From positions 310,001 through 374,000 of the forward strand of contig NZ_SOYS01000002.1 of NCBI RefSeq assembly GCF_011808225.1: a stretch of DNA of 64,000 nucleotides, in the 5' to 3' direction. The DNA is from Cedecea colo. Lineage in GTDB: Bacteria > Pseudomonadota > Gammaproteobacteria > Enterobacterales > Enterobacteriaceae. The notes below the pieces were generated by a model, which was not told the origin of the DNA, searched no databases, and saw only the letters and a program-made list of their open reading frames with translations. The position numbers and the translations under genes are program-made. This document shows, piece by piece, positions 9,684-17,765 of the stretch; the stretch's first letter is position 1, and each line of letters starts with the position of its first letter.

Positions 9684-10757
9684 ATGAAAAAGACAGCTAT
9701 CGCGATTGCAGTGGCACTGGCTGGCTTCGCTACCGTAGCGCAGGCCGCTCCGAAAGATAATACCTGGTATGCAGGTGGCAAACTGGGCTGGTCTCAGTTC
9801 CACGATACTGGTTTCTACGGTAACGGTTATGACGGCGGTATCGGCAACGGCCCTACCCACGAAAGCCAGCTGGGCGCAGGTGCCTTTGGTGGTTATCAGG
9901 TTAACCCGTACGTTGGTTTCGAATTAGGTTATGACTGGTTAGGCCGTATGCCGTACAAAGGCAGCGTTGAAAACGGTGCTTTCAAAGCTCAGGGTGTTCA
10001 ACTGACGACTAAACTGAGCTACCCAGTAGCTGACGAGCTGGACGTATATACTCGTCTGGGTGGTATGGTATGGCGCGCTGACTCTACGGCTATTAACGGT
10101 GCTGGCGACCGTCTGAAAGACCACGACACCGGCGTTTCTCCAGTATTCGCTGGCGGCGTTGAGTGGGCAGTTACCCGTGATATCGCTACCCGTCTGGAAT
10201 ACCAGTGGGTTAACAACATCGGTGACGCACAAACTGTTGGTACTCGTCCAGACAACGGCATGCTGAGCCTGGGTGTTTCCTACCGTTTCGGCCAGGAAGA
10301 AGCTGCACCAGTTGTAGCTCCGGCTCCGGCTCCAGCGCCAGAAGTACAGACCAAGCACTTCACTCTGAAGTCTGACGTGCTGTTCAACTTCAATAAATCT
10401 ACTCTGAAACCAGAAGGTCAACAGGCCCTGGATCAGCTGTACACCCAGCTGAGCAACCTGGATCCGAAAGATGGTTCTGTTGTCGTTCTGGGCTTCACTG
10501 ACCGTATCGGTTCTGACCAGTACAACCAGAAACTGTCTGACCAACGTGCACAGTCTGTTGTTGATTACCTGATTTCTAAAGGTATCCCGGCGAACAAGAT
10601 CTCCCCACGCGGTATGGGCGAATCTAACCCGGTCACTGGCAATACCTGTGATAACGTAGCGCCTCGCGCTAAACTGATTGATTGCCTGGCTCCGGATCGT
10701 CGCGTAGAGATCGAAGTTAAAGGTATCAAAGACGTTGTAACTCAGCCTGCGGCATAA
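9684..10757 (+). CDS. ompA: Outer membrane protein A
   Basis: 357-aa beta-barrel protein anchoring the outer membrane to peptidoglycan. Signal peptide residues 1-21 ([21 protein letters not shown]), then an eight-strand barrel, a Pro-Ala hinge ([13 protein letters not shown]) and the C-terminal OmpA peptidoglycan-binding domain with [12 protein letters not shown], the TDRIGS loop and the NTCD...DCLA cysteine pair. Eleven residues longer than E. coli OmpA, mostly from insertions in surface loop 1 ([12 protein letters not shown]) and loop 3. The start at 9684 gives a normal signal peptide. An in-frame ATG at 9651 lies 11 codons upstream. Strong codon bias indicates high expression. Confidence 0.97.
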   Translation: MKKTAIAIAVALAGFATVAQAAPKDNTWYAGGKLGWSQFHDTGFYGNGYDGGIGNGPTHESQLGAGAFGGYQVNPYVGFELGYDWLGRMPYKGSVENGAFKAQGVQLTTKLSYPVADELDVYTRLGGMVWRADSTAINGAGDRLKDHDTGVSPVFAGGVEWAVTRDIATRLEYQWVNNIGDAQTVGTRPDNGMLSLGVSYRFGQEEAAPVVAPAPAPAPEVQTKHFTLKSDVLFNFNKSTLKPEGQQALDQLYTQLSNLDPKDGSVVVLGFTDRIGSDQYNQKLSDQRAQSVVDYLISKGIPANKISPRGMGESNPVTGNTCDNVAPRAKLIDCLAPDRRVEIEVKGIKDVVTQPAA

Positions 10758-10766
10758 GTTACCGTT

Positions 10767-10796
10767 AAAAAAACCCCGCTGCGGCGGGGTTTTTTA
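10767..10796 (+). terminator. ompA terminator
   Basis: Stem CCCCGC / GCGGGG (10774-10779 and 10784-10789) flanked by A and T runs, followed by six or more T residues; a strong intrinsic terminator 10 bp after the ompA stop. Confidence 0.93.
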
Positions 10797-10838
10797 TTGT
10801 CTGAGAAAGCAAATATCGCGATAAACCAAGCAGGAATT

Positions 10839-11291
10839 TTATCCTTTACCGAGCAGAGCCTGCAGATCCTGTTTGAGATTCGACATCTGGCTGGCGTATT
10901 TTTCTTTACGCTCCGCGTCTTCAATCAACTGCACTATCGTTTCAGAGAGCGTGCAACCGCGACGCTGAGCAAGCCCTGCCAGCCGCTGCCAGACCAGATA
11001 TTCCAGATCGATTGATTTCTTGCGCGTATGCTGATGTTCCGCATTAAAATAGCGCTTACGGCGGGCACGAATAGTCTGCTTCATGCGATTATGCAGCACC
11101 GGGTTCATATGCTGTTCAATCCAGTTCAACACGTGTACAGGTTCATTTTCCAGCTTTAACAGCGCATCGACGGCTTCTTTCGCCGCGCTGGCTTCGATAT
11201 ATCGCGTAATGAGCTCACCTTCACGGTGTTTTTTCACCAGATATTTCCACTTCCAGCCGCTCTCGAGATTTTCTAACTGTTGATATTTCAT
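10839..11291 (-). CDS. matP: Ter macrodomain organiser MatP
   Basis: 150 aa, E. coli length. Binds matS sites across the terminus region, compacts the Ter macrodomain and links it to the divisome via ZapB; it also excludes MukBEF from Ter. The N-terminal helical bundle opens with [18 protein letters not shown]. The ribbon-helix-helix segment is [18 protein letters not shown], and a C-terminal coiled coil follows. mukB, its functional antagonist, is about 31 kb away in this window. Divergent from lonH and convergent with ompA. Confidence 0.96.
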   Translation of the reverse strand: MKYQQLENLESGWKWKYLVKKHREGELITRYIEASAAKEAVDALLKLENEPVHVLNWIEQHMNPVLHNRMKQTIRARRKRYFNAEHQHTRKKSIDLEYLVWQRLAGLAQRRGCTLSETIVQLIEDAERKEKYASQMSNLKQDLQALLGKG

Positions 11292-11426
11292 CGCGATCTC
11301 AGTGTGACCCTGTAACCTTCTTCAGGATAACAGTTTTTACCGCTTTCGCTCACCTGAAAAATTAAAGCTGTGAACCGGATAAGCTTGTCAACAACCATTA
11401 ACCGTGTGCTACCCGACCTATTCTTG

Positions 11427-11432
11427 TATAAT
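11427..11432 (+). promoter_or_regulatory. Candidate -10 element of lonH
   Basis: A perfect TATAAT 35 bp upstream of the lonH start. No convincing -35 is seen at 16-18 bp spacing, so this is a candidate only. Confidence 0.45.
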
Positions 11433-11466
11433 CGCGCCTTTGACATCTGATTAATAAATAGCGACT

Positions 11467-13221
11467 TTGACGACTAATCGACTTGAATGGCGTGCCCTTG
11501 TTCCCGATACCGAGAGTTATCAGGAAATTTTTGCGCAGCCTTATGACACCGACTCTGCGCCCTTCTCTACTGTCCAGCCGCGTCTGTTTTACGGCCTGGA
11601 ACAGCTGAGCCAACCGGTAGCCTCGGCTTCACTGATGCTGGTAAAAGCCGCTGAAGAATCCGAATACCTTAATTTACTGGCCGCCGCTGCCCGCGGCGTC
11701 TGGCCGACTGCCAAAACGCTGACCGGCGGTCATTACCTCATCGAAGGCACTCGGGTAACGTTACGTCCAGCCGAAGAAAGCGATGGCTCTTTTACAGGCC
11801 GTGGTGAAGTTGTCGTTGCTGATTGGGTCGAAACAGAGCAGCTTTTTGGCTGTGTGCGCCAGTTTGCGGGTGAAATCAGCCTGACGCCTGGCGCAATACA
11901 TCGGGCAAATGGCGGCGTGCTGGTGCTCTCTTTACGAAGCGTATTGGCTCAACCATTACTGTGGTTACGTCTGAAACAGATGGTGACTCAGGGGCGTTTC
12001 GACTGGATTTCGCCAGACGAGTCTCGTCCCTTGCCGGTGAGCATTCCTTCCCTGCCTCTGAATCTGAAGCTTATCCTGGTTGGCGAGCGTGATTCGCTGG
12101 CAGATTTTCAGGATATGGAACCCGAACTGGCCGCGCAGGCTATTTACAGCGAATTTGAAGAGAACCTTCAGCTTGCCTCTGCTGATGACATTGCGCTCTG
12201 GTGCCAGTGGACTCATGCGGTTGCGCAAGCCAGGGATTTGCCTTCACCTGCGCATGATGCCTGGCCTGTCCTGATGCGGGAAGCCGTTCGCTACACGGGC
12301 GATCAGGAGACGCTGCCGCTGTGTCCTCTGTGGTTAACCCGGCAGCTACGTGAAGTCGCCGCCTTTACTGAAGATGCCACCTTTAGCGGTGAGCAACTTT
12401 CGCAGATGCTGATTCAGCGCGAGTGGCGGGAAGGTTACCTCGCTGAACGTATGCAGGATGAAATTCTGCTTGAGCAAATTCTGATTGAGACCGAAGGTGA
12501 AATGGTTGGGCAAATCAACGCCCTGTCGGTTATTGAATTCCCGGGCCACCCACGCGCGTTCGGCGAGCCTTCACGTATTAGCTGCGTCGTACACGTTGGC
12601 GACGGGGAATTTACAGACGTCGAGCGTAAAGCGGAACTGGGCGGCAATATTCACGCCAAGGGCATGATGATCATGCAGGCGTTTTTAATGTCCGAGCTAC
12701 AGCTTGAACAGCCAATTCCTTTTTCTGCCTCGATAACCTTTGAACAATCGTACAGCGAAGTGGATGGCGACAGCGCTTCTATGGCCGAACTGTGCGCATT
12801 AATCAGCGCCCTTGCCAATATTCCTGTTCACCAGCATATAGCGATAACGGGTTCCGTCGACCAGTTTGGTCGGGTGCAGCCCGTTGGCGGACTGAATGAG
12901 AAAATTGAGGGTTTCTTCCGGATTTGCCAGCAGCGAGAACTGACAGGTCAGCAGGGCGTCATTATTCCTGTGGCCAACGTACGCCATCTTTGTCTTCATC
13001 AGGACGTTCTGGACGCCGTAGAACAAGGTCAGTTCTCAATCTGGGCCATCGATGAAGTGGCGGATGCGCTACCCTTATTAACGAATCTGCCATGGGATGG
13101 CGAAGGACAAAACACTCTGCTGCACGCCGTCCAGGAGCGAATCGCTCAGGCCAATGCACAGGACATTCGGCACCGATATCCGTGGCCACTACGTTGGCTC
13201 AACTGGTTCAACCACAACTGA
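11467..13221 (+). CDS. lonH: Lon-like protease LonH (YcbZ), TTG start
   Basis: 584-aa homologue of YcbZ, a Lon-family protein with a degenerate AAA region and an intact S16 protease domain. The catalytic dyad is present: Ser436 in DGDSAS and Lys479 in VGGLNEKIEG, at the 43-residue spacing seen in Lon. No Walker A motif is recognisable in the N-terminal half. Translation must begin at TTG (11467), since MTTNRLEWRALVPD aligns with the E. coli N-terminus and no ATG or GTG fits upstream; the Shine-Dalgarno is weak. Substrates unknown. Followed 68 bp later by fabA. Confidence 0.93.
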   Translation: MTTNRLEWRALVPDTESYQEIFAQPYDTDSAPFSTVQPRLFYGLEQLSQPVASASLMLVKAAEESEYLNLLAAAARGVWPTAKTLTGGHYLIEGTRVTLRPAEESDGSFTGRGEVVVADWVETEQLFGCVRQFAGEISLTPGAIHRANGGVLVLSLRSVLAQPLLWLRLKQMVTQGRFDWISPDESRPLPVSIPSLPLNLKLILVGERDSLADFQDMEPELAAQAIYSEFEENLQLASADDIALWCQWTHAVAQARDLPSPAHDAWPVLMREAVRYTGDQETLPLCPLWLTRQLREVAAFTEDATFSGEQLSQMLIQREWREGYLAERMQDEILLEQILIETEGEMVGQINALSVIEFPGHPRAFGEPSRISCVVHVGDGEFTDVERKAELGGNIHAKGMMIMQAFLMSELQLEQPIPFSASITFEQSYSEVDGDSASMAELCALISALANIPVHQHIAITGSVDQFGRVQPVGGLNEKIEGFFRICQQRELTGQQGVIIPVANVRHLCLHQDVLDAVEQGQFSIWAIDEVADALPLLTNLPWDGEGQNTLLHAVQERIAQANAQDIRHRYPWPLRWLNWFNHN

Positions 13222-13252
13222 TCGGACTTGTTGAGCGTACACGTGTTAGCTA
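13216..13252 (+). promoter_or_regulatory. fabA control region: FadR-like operator and FabR-like site
   Basis: AACTGATCGGACTTGTT (13216-13232) is the FadR-type operator found upstream of E. coli fabA, where FadR activates. Immediately downstream, AGCGTACACGTGTTAGCTA (13234-13252) matches the FabR-bound segment of the same promoter. The first site begins within the last codons of lonH. Confidence 0.75.
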
Positions 13253-13289
13253 ACCTGCGTGCTTCATTATAAAAAGGCTTACTGTAAAC

Positions 13290-13808
13290 ATGGTAGATAA
13301 ACGCGAATCCTATACAAAAGAAGATCTTCTTGCCTCTGGTCGTGGCGAACTGTTTGGTGCTGAAGGCCCACGTTTACCCGCGCCACCCATGCTGATGATG
13401 GACCGCGTGGTCAAAATGACCGAAGACGGCGGTAACTTCGATAAAGGTTACGTTGAAGCTGAATTAGATATTAATCCAGACCTGTGGTTCTTCGCCTGTC
13501 ATTTCATCGGCGATCCGGTGATGCCCGGCTGTCTGGGCCTGGACGCGATGTGGCAGCTGGTAGGTTTTTACCTCGGCTGGCTGGGCGGTGAAGGTAAAGG
13601 CCGTGCGCTCGGCGTGGGTGAAGTTAAGCTTGCAGGGCAGATCCTGCCCAGCGCCAAAAAAGTAACCTATCGCATTCACTTTAAACGCGTCATTAACCGT
13701 CGCCTGATTATGGGCATGGCAGACGGTGAAGTGCTGGTTGATGGCCGCGTGATCTACACCGCCACCGACATGAAAGTGGGCCTCTTTAAAGACACCACCG
13801 CTTTCTAA
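13290..13808 (+). CDS. fabA: 3-hydroxydecanoyl-ACP dehydratase/isomerase FabA
   Basis: 172 aa. Dehydrates 3-hydroxyacyl-ACP and isomerises trans-2-decenoyl-ACP to cis-3, the branch point of anaerobic unsaturated fatty acid synthesis. Active-site His71 ([14 protein letters not shown]) and Asp85 (LGLDAMW) are both present at E. coli positions. Hot-dog fold enzyme, cytosolic homodimer. Start ATG at 13290 gives [13 protein letters not shown]. Monocistronic: operators upstream and a perfect hairpin terminator downstream. Confidence 0.97.
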   Translation: MVDKRESYTKEDLLASGRGELFGAEGPRLPAPPMLMMDRVVKMTEDGGNFDKGYVEAELDINPDLWFFACHFIGDPVMPGCLGLDAMWQLVGFYLGWLGGEGKGRALGVGEVKLAGQILPSAKKVTYRIHFKRVINRRLIMGMADGEVLVDGRVIYTATDMKVGLFKDTTAF

Positions 13809-13822
13809 TCCGCAGAAACGTG

Positions 13823-13852
13823 AAACCTCCGCAGGGCGGAGGTTTCTTTTTC
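13823..13852 (+). terminator. fabA terminator
   Basis: Perfect 10-bp inverted repeat AAACCTCCGC / GCGGAGGTTT with a 3-base loop, followed by CTTTTTCT. Ends just before the stop of convergent rmf. Confidence 0.92.
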
Positions 13853-13866
13853 TAAAGAGACAGTGA

Positions 13867-14034
13867 TTATGCGGTAACCGCCCTGTCTTCCATGGCTTCT
13901 CGCCAGCCTCCCATCCAGTACGACCTCTGATTCAGTGCCTGATAAGGACATATCTCTTTGGAGCGTCCGGCGATACCTGCTTGATAACCACGTTGATGAG
14001 CCCGTTCCAGGCGATCTCGTTTTTGTCTCTTCAT
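13867..14034 (-). CDS. rmf: Ribosome modulation factor Rmf
   Basis: 55-aa basic protein that dimerises 70S ribosomes into 100S particles in stationary phase. Read on the minus strand from the ATG at 14034 it gives MKRQKRDRLERAHQRGYQAG and then WMGGWREAMEDRAVTA, near-identical to E. coli Rmf and the same length. Too short for routine gene calling; a longer frame overlaps it in another phase and should not displace it. Position between fabA and pqiC matches E. coli. Confidence 0.96.
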   Translation of the reverse strand: MKRQKRDRLERAHQRGYQAGIAGRSKEICPYQALNQRSYWMGGWREAMEDRAVTA

Positions 14035-14226
14035 GCCTCGTTTCCCTCATTTCTTGATCTGGTGGAAAGAAAACAGTGATTACAAAATGTGCAACCACAT
14101 GTAAGGGATACCTGTAAATGACCGCGTCGTCAATGCGCAAAATTCACGCCAGTGTCATATTTGTGAGATATACAAAATATCATTTGTACAAAAACTGTGA
14201 TGCCGCACAGATAATACGCGCAGGCC

Positions 14227-14273
14227 AAAAAAAAGCTGCGCTTCGCGGTTAAGACGAAGAGCGCAGCTTTTTT
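14227..14273 (-). terminator. Terminator of the pqi operon
   Basis: Long hairpin: AAAAAGCTGCG-CTTCG on one side and CGAAG-AG-CGCAGCTTTTT on the other, with a two-base bulge. The A run at 14227-14234 reads as the U tract on the minus strand. Placed about 15 bp after the pqiC stop. Confidence 0.85.
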
Positions 14274-14287
14274 GCGGCGAAGTTAAA

Positions 14288-14854
14288 TTAGTTCAGACGA
14301 GTAAGCTGGCCTGCAATGCTCTGAGCCTCCTGCTGCCAGGCCTGAGCCAGAGTTTTAACCATCGCGTCGTAACCATCTTCTTGCTGTTTCAGTTCAAGAT
14401 GGAACGGGCGTTTTATTAGTTGTCCCTGGTGATTGAGCAGCCACTCACCGCTAACGATAACTTTGCCATCGTAGCGTCCGTGGAAACCTGTGACGTTCAC
14501 ATTCAGAATATCCTGATCGTTACCCAGCGGTTGAGAGGCGACCACCCAGCCGGGTAAAGCACCGCTGAGATTGCTCACCAGGGTATTACGCAACTGTTGA
14601 TCCAGCGGACTCGCCCATAAATTGCTGGTTGCAATAACGAACTGCACATCGCTGGTCTGGTAAACCACGCCGTTTCCGGCGAGGTAATCAGGCACCGCAA
14701 CCTGTTCTACCCATAAAAGATGGGTGCCAGGCTGGCTCACCGCCTGCATAGCGGGCGTTGAGCTTTGAGGCAGCTGGTAATACGTTTTGCCATCATCGCT
14801 GCTGCTACAGGCGCTCAGCATCAGCACCGCGATAACCGTTAGCCACTTTTTCAT
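14288..14854 (-). CDS. pqiC: Outer membrane lipoprotein PqiC
   Basis: 188-aa ABC-type transport auxiliary lipoprotein. Signal peptide with lipobox LMLSAC-S, so the mature N-terminus is Cys16. In E. coli it sits on the inner face of the outer membrane and completes the PqiA-PqiB bridge that moves lipids between membranes. Start overlaps the pqiB stop by four bases (ATGA), indicating translational coupling. Last gene of the operon. Confidence 0.94.
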   Translation of the reverse strand: MKKWLTVIAVLMLSACSSSDDGKTYYQLPQSSTPAMQAVSQPGTHLLWVEQVAVPDYLAGNGVVYQTSDVQFVIATSNLWASPLDQQLRNTLVSNLSGALPGWVVASQPLGNDQDILNVNVTGFHGRYDGKVIVSGEWLLNHQGQLIKRPFHLELKQQEDGYDAMVKTLAQAWQQEAQSIAGQLTRLN

Positions 14855-16491
14855 TCTTTAGCCCTCTTCGGCTGGGGATCGCTTTTCTCCTTCGCCTCAA
14901 AGATCAGCGAATTGCTCTTATCGTTCAACGTGCGCAGCACCGGCTGAAGCTCACGCAGGACCTGATCAAGACGCTGCATATCCGCCACCATCTTGTTATA
15001 GGCCGCAGACCCCGGCTGGAAGCCCTGCATGCTGCGGTTCAGTTCACGCAGCGTTGACTGCATGTTTTCCGGCAGCGACTGCGTGGACTTGTTGTTCATC
15101 AACTTGTTGAGGCTATCAATCGTCTGTTGCAGACGCTGCATCGTGCGCTGGCTTTCAGCAAGCGACTTAGTGGTCTGCTCAATCATCGGGTTAAGCGGCA
15201 GATTATTAATCTTATCCAGCGTATCCAGCAGTCGTTGCTGAATTTGCGCCAGCCCGCCGCTTACCGTAGGAACGATCGGATAACCGCTAAAGCTCTTCAT
15301 GCCCGTCATCGGTTCAGCCTTCGGATAGAAGTCGAGATCGATATATAACGCACCGGTTAACAAATTGCCGTTCTTCAGCGAGGCGCGCAGGCCACGTTTG
15401 AGTAAGGCGGCCATATTCTCCTGAATATTGGTGTTTCCGCCGATGACATTTTTTAGACGCTCAGGCTCGATGCGAATCAGAATTGGAATGCGGAAATCAT
15501 CATTCAGCGCCTGTTGCATGCCCGGCGTAAAGAACGGAACCTGAGCAACCGTACCTAAACGAATGCCACGGAATTCTACAGGCGCGCCCGGCTGCAGGCC
15601 GCGAATAGAATCTTTGAAGAACATCAGATAATCAACGTGCTGGGTATACAGCGAATCCTGAATGCTTCTCTGATCGTCGAAGAGTTTATAATCCGCGCCC
15701 GGCAGCGCAGGCTGCCCCAGCTCCCATCCATCGGGAACGTCAAAGCTAACCCCTCCGCTAAAGAGCGTAGTCAGCGACCCCATTTCAACGCGCATCCCCT
15801 GGGAAGACATATCCACGGCAATACCGCTGTCTTTCCAGAAGCGCACATTGCTGGTCACCAGCCTGTCGTTGGGCGCGCTGATAAACAGCTGATAGCTAAT
15901 GCGGCGTTCAGCTGCGTCGAAGGTGCTGGCTTCAACAGAGCCTACGCGATAGCCACGGAACAACACCGGGTCACCGGGATTAAGCTGTCCTGCTTTATCG
16001 CTATCAAGCGTAATGCGGATGCCTTTCGCATCTGGCGACGCCAGCGGTGGGGAATCAAGCAGCTTATAGCTATCGGGTTTTGAGCCTTTAGTCCCTGGCT
16101 GCAATTCAATATAGGCGCCCGAGAGCAAGGTACTCAGCCCGGAAACGCCACCGCGCCCCACCTGGGGCTTCACGACCCAGAATACCGAGTCCTTATGCAG
16201 CAGTTTTTCCATGCCCGCGTTCAGACGAGCCGTGATTTCTACATGATGTAAATCATCGGACAGCACCGCGCTTTCAACCACGCCTACGTCAACGCTACGG
16301 CTCTTAATAGTCGTCTTGCCGCCTTCAATACCTTCAGCATTGGTGGTTATCAGAGTCACTTCCGGCCCCTGATGGCTGTAATGATAAAACAGTATCCACG
16401 CGCCAATAAGCGCGGTCACGATTGGGAAAATCCACACCGGGGACCAGTTTTTCACCTTGCGAACTTTTGCTTCCCCGCTTTTATTTTCCAT
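14851..16491 (-). CDS. pqiB: MCE-domain intermembrane lipid transport protein PqiB
   Basis: 546 aa, E. coli length. One N-terminal transmembrane helix (SPVWIFPIVTALIGAWILFY) is followed by three MCE domains, each opening with a GxxVxFRGxxVGxV-type motif (DPVLFRGYRVGSV, APVEFRGIRLGTV). A long C-terminal helical segment (about 430-540) forms the needle that spans the periplasm. The start at 16491 (MENKSGEAKVRKVKNW) matches the family; an ATG six codons upstream is not needed. Overlaps the 3' end of pqiA by 11 bases. Confidence 0.94.
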   Translation of the reverse strand: MENKSGEAKVRKVKNWSPVWIFPIVTALIGAWILFYHYSHQGPEVTLITTNAEGIEGGKTTIKSRSVDVGVVESAVLSDDLHHVEITARLNAGMEKLLHKDSVFWVVKPQVGRGGVSGLSTLLSGAYIELQPGTKGSKPDSYKLLDSPPLASPDAKGIRITLDSDKAGQLNPGDPVLFRGYRVGSVEASTFDAAERRISYQLFISAPNDRLVTSNVRFWKDSGIAVDMSSQGMRVEMGSLTTLFSGGVSFDVPDGWELGQPALPGADYKLFDDQRSIQDSLYTQHVDYLMFFKDSIRGLQPGAPVEFRGIRLGTVAQVPFFTPGMQQALNDDFRIPILIRIEPERLKNVIGGNTNIQENMAALLKRGLRASLKNGNLLTGALYIDLDFYPKAEPMTGMKSFSGYPIVPTVSGGLAQIQQRLLDTLDKINNLPLNPMIEQTTKSLAESQRTMQRLQQTIDSLNKLMNNKSTQSLPENMQSTLRELNRSMQGFQPGSAAYNKMVADMQRLDQVLRELQPVLRTLNDKSNSLIFEAKEKSDPQPKRAKE

Positions 16492-17749
16492 GCTCAGACG
16501 ACTCCTCATGCGTTGAATCTGGTGCGCGATCCCAGGACAAGCGAGGGTCGAAGGTCATCGCAGCAAACATTGTCAAAATTACCACTAAGGCGAACATTAA
16601 CGCGCCAATCGCCGGATAAATATTCATCAGTGCGCCCATTCTCACCAGCGCTGAGAGCACTGCTATTACAAAAACGTCAATCATTGACCAGCGGCCAACA
16701 AATTCCACCACTTCATAAATCAGATGCATACGTTCGCTGTCACGCTTGCCGTGGCCTTTGGCATCCCAGCATAGCCATGCGATCGCCAGCATCTTCAGCG
16801 TCGGCACCATAATACTGGCGATAAATATCACCATAGCGACCGGATAAGAGCCGTCGCTCCACAGCAGTATTACCCCGGCGATAATCGTCGACGGCATCTT
16901 GCTGCCCAGCAGTTCGGTAACCATAATCGGCAAAATATTCGCCGGCAGGTAAAGCAGAATTGAGGTGATCAGGAGCGCGAGCGTCCACTGCAAACTGTGC
17001 TTTCGTCTTATATGGCCTTTCGTTTCGCAGCGCGGGCAAATCAGTTGATTTTCGGGCAGTATCGCCGTGCAGCAGGAACAGGAACGCAGCCCTTGGTGAA
17101 TACCGGTAACGCCCACTTTCAGCGGCTGTTCAACGGCAGGCATCGGGGCGAGGCTATTCCAGAGCCTGCGTTTATCCACGCATTGAAAAGCCCGCAGTTG
17201 CAGAATGCAGAACAAACACCACGGCATAAAGCTGCTGCCCACGCCGATATCGCCGTAGGCCATTAGCTTAACGAAGCTCACCAGCACGCCGGCGAGGAAA
17301 ATTTCTGCCATTCCCCAGGATTTAAGCTGAAACAGCGTTCGCGCCATCAGACGCTGCAAAACCGCAGGCAGCGTGACCTGGTTAACCAACAGCAAAATGG
17401 TAATCAGGCAGAAAGCCGGCACCGCCTGGACGAATAGCAGAAAGAACGTTCCAAGACTTGCGTAATCCTCGGAAAACATCACGCCGGGGATTTCCAGCAG
17501 CGTAACTTCGCTGGCGACGCCTGCGACCTTCATATTGATAAACGGGAAAAGGTTGGCCAGCAAAAGCATAAACAGGGCCGACAGCGCATAGGCCGTGGGC
17601 CGCTGACGCGGAGAGGGCCATTGCGTGATAAGCGTTGTGCCGCAACGTGGGCAGGCGGCTTTATGGCCGTCCTGCAGCGCTGGCAAAGTCACCAGCAAAT
17701 CACATTGTGGACACAATATGTGCGAACGAGTTTGATGCGTGGCACACAT
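16481..17749 (-). CDS. pqiA: Inner membrane protein PqiA
   Basis: 422-aa polytopic protein, the inner-membrane partner of PqiB in the Pqi lipid transport system; in E. coli the operon is induced by paraquat via SoxS. Two zinc-ribbon-like repeats are visible: CPQCDLL...CPRCGTT near residue 13 and CSCCTAIL...CPRCETK in the middle. Each is followed by a four-helix PqiA domain. The C-terminal tail is charged and extends a few residues past E. coli PqiA. Starts 16 bp after uup on the same strand. Confidence 0.94.
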   Translation of the reverse strand: MCATHQTRSHILCPQCDLLVTLPALQDGHKAACPRCGTTLITQWPSPRQRPTAYALSALFMLLLANLFPFINMKVAGVASEVTLLEIPGVMFSEDYASLGTFFLLFVQAVPAFCLITILLLVNQVTLPAVLQRLMARTLFQLKSWGMAEIFLAGVLVSFVKLMAYGDIGVGSSFMPWCLFCILQLRAFQCVDKRRLWNSLAPMPAVEQPLKVGVTGIHQGLRSCSCCTAILPENQLICPRCETKGHIRRKHSLQWTLALLITSILLYLPANILPIMVTELLGSKMPSTIIAGVILLWSDGSYPVAMVIFIASIMVPTLKMLAIAWLCWDAKGHGKRDSERMHLIYEVVEFVGRWSMIDVFVIAVLSALVRMGALMNIYPAIGALMFALVVILTMFAAMTFDPRLSWDRAPDSTHEESSEHGK

Positions 17750-17765
17750 ATCGGGTCTCCTTACG

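Noticed and set aside
9939-10544. A 201-codon open frame opposite ompA
   Set aside because: Low stop frequency is caused by strong ompA codon bias; no signal of its own.
13805-14140. A 111-codon minus-strand frame overlapping rmf
   Set aside because: Out of phase with rmf, which is near-identical to the E. coli protein; the two cannot both be real coding frames and the longer one has no conserved sequence.
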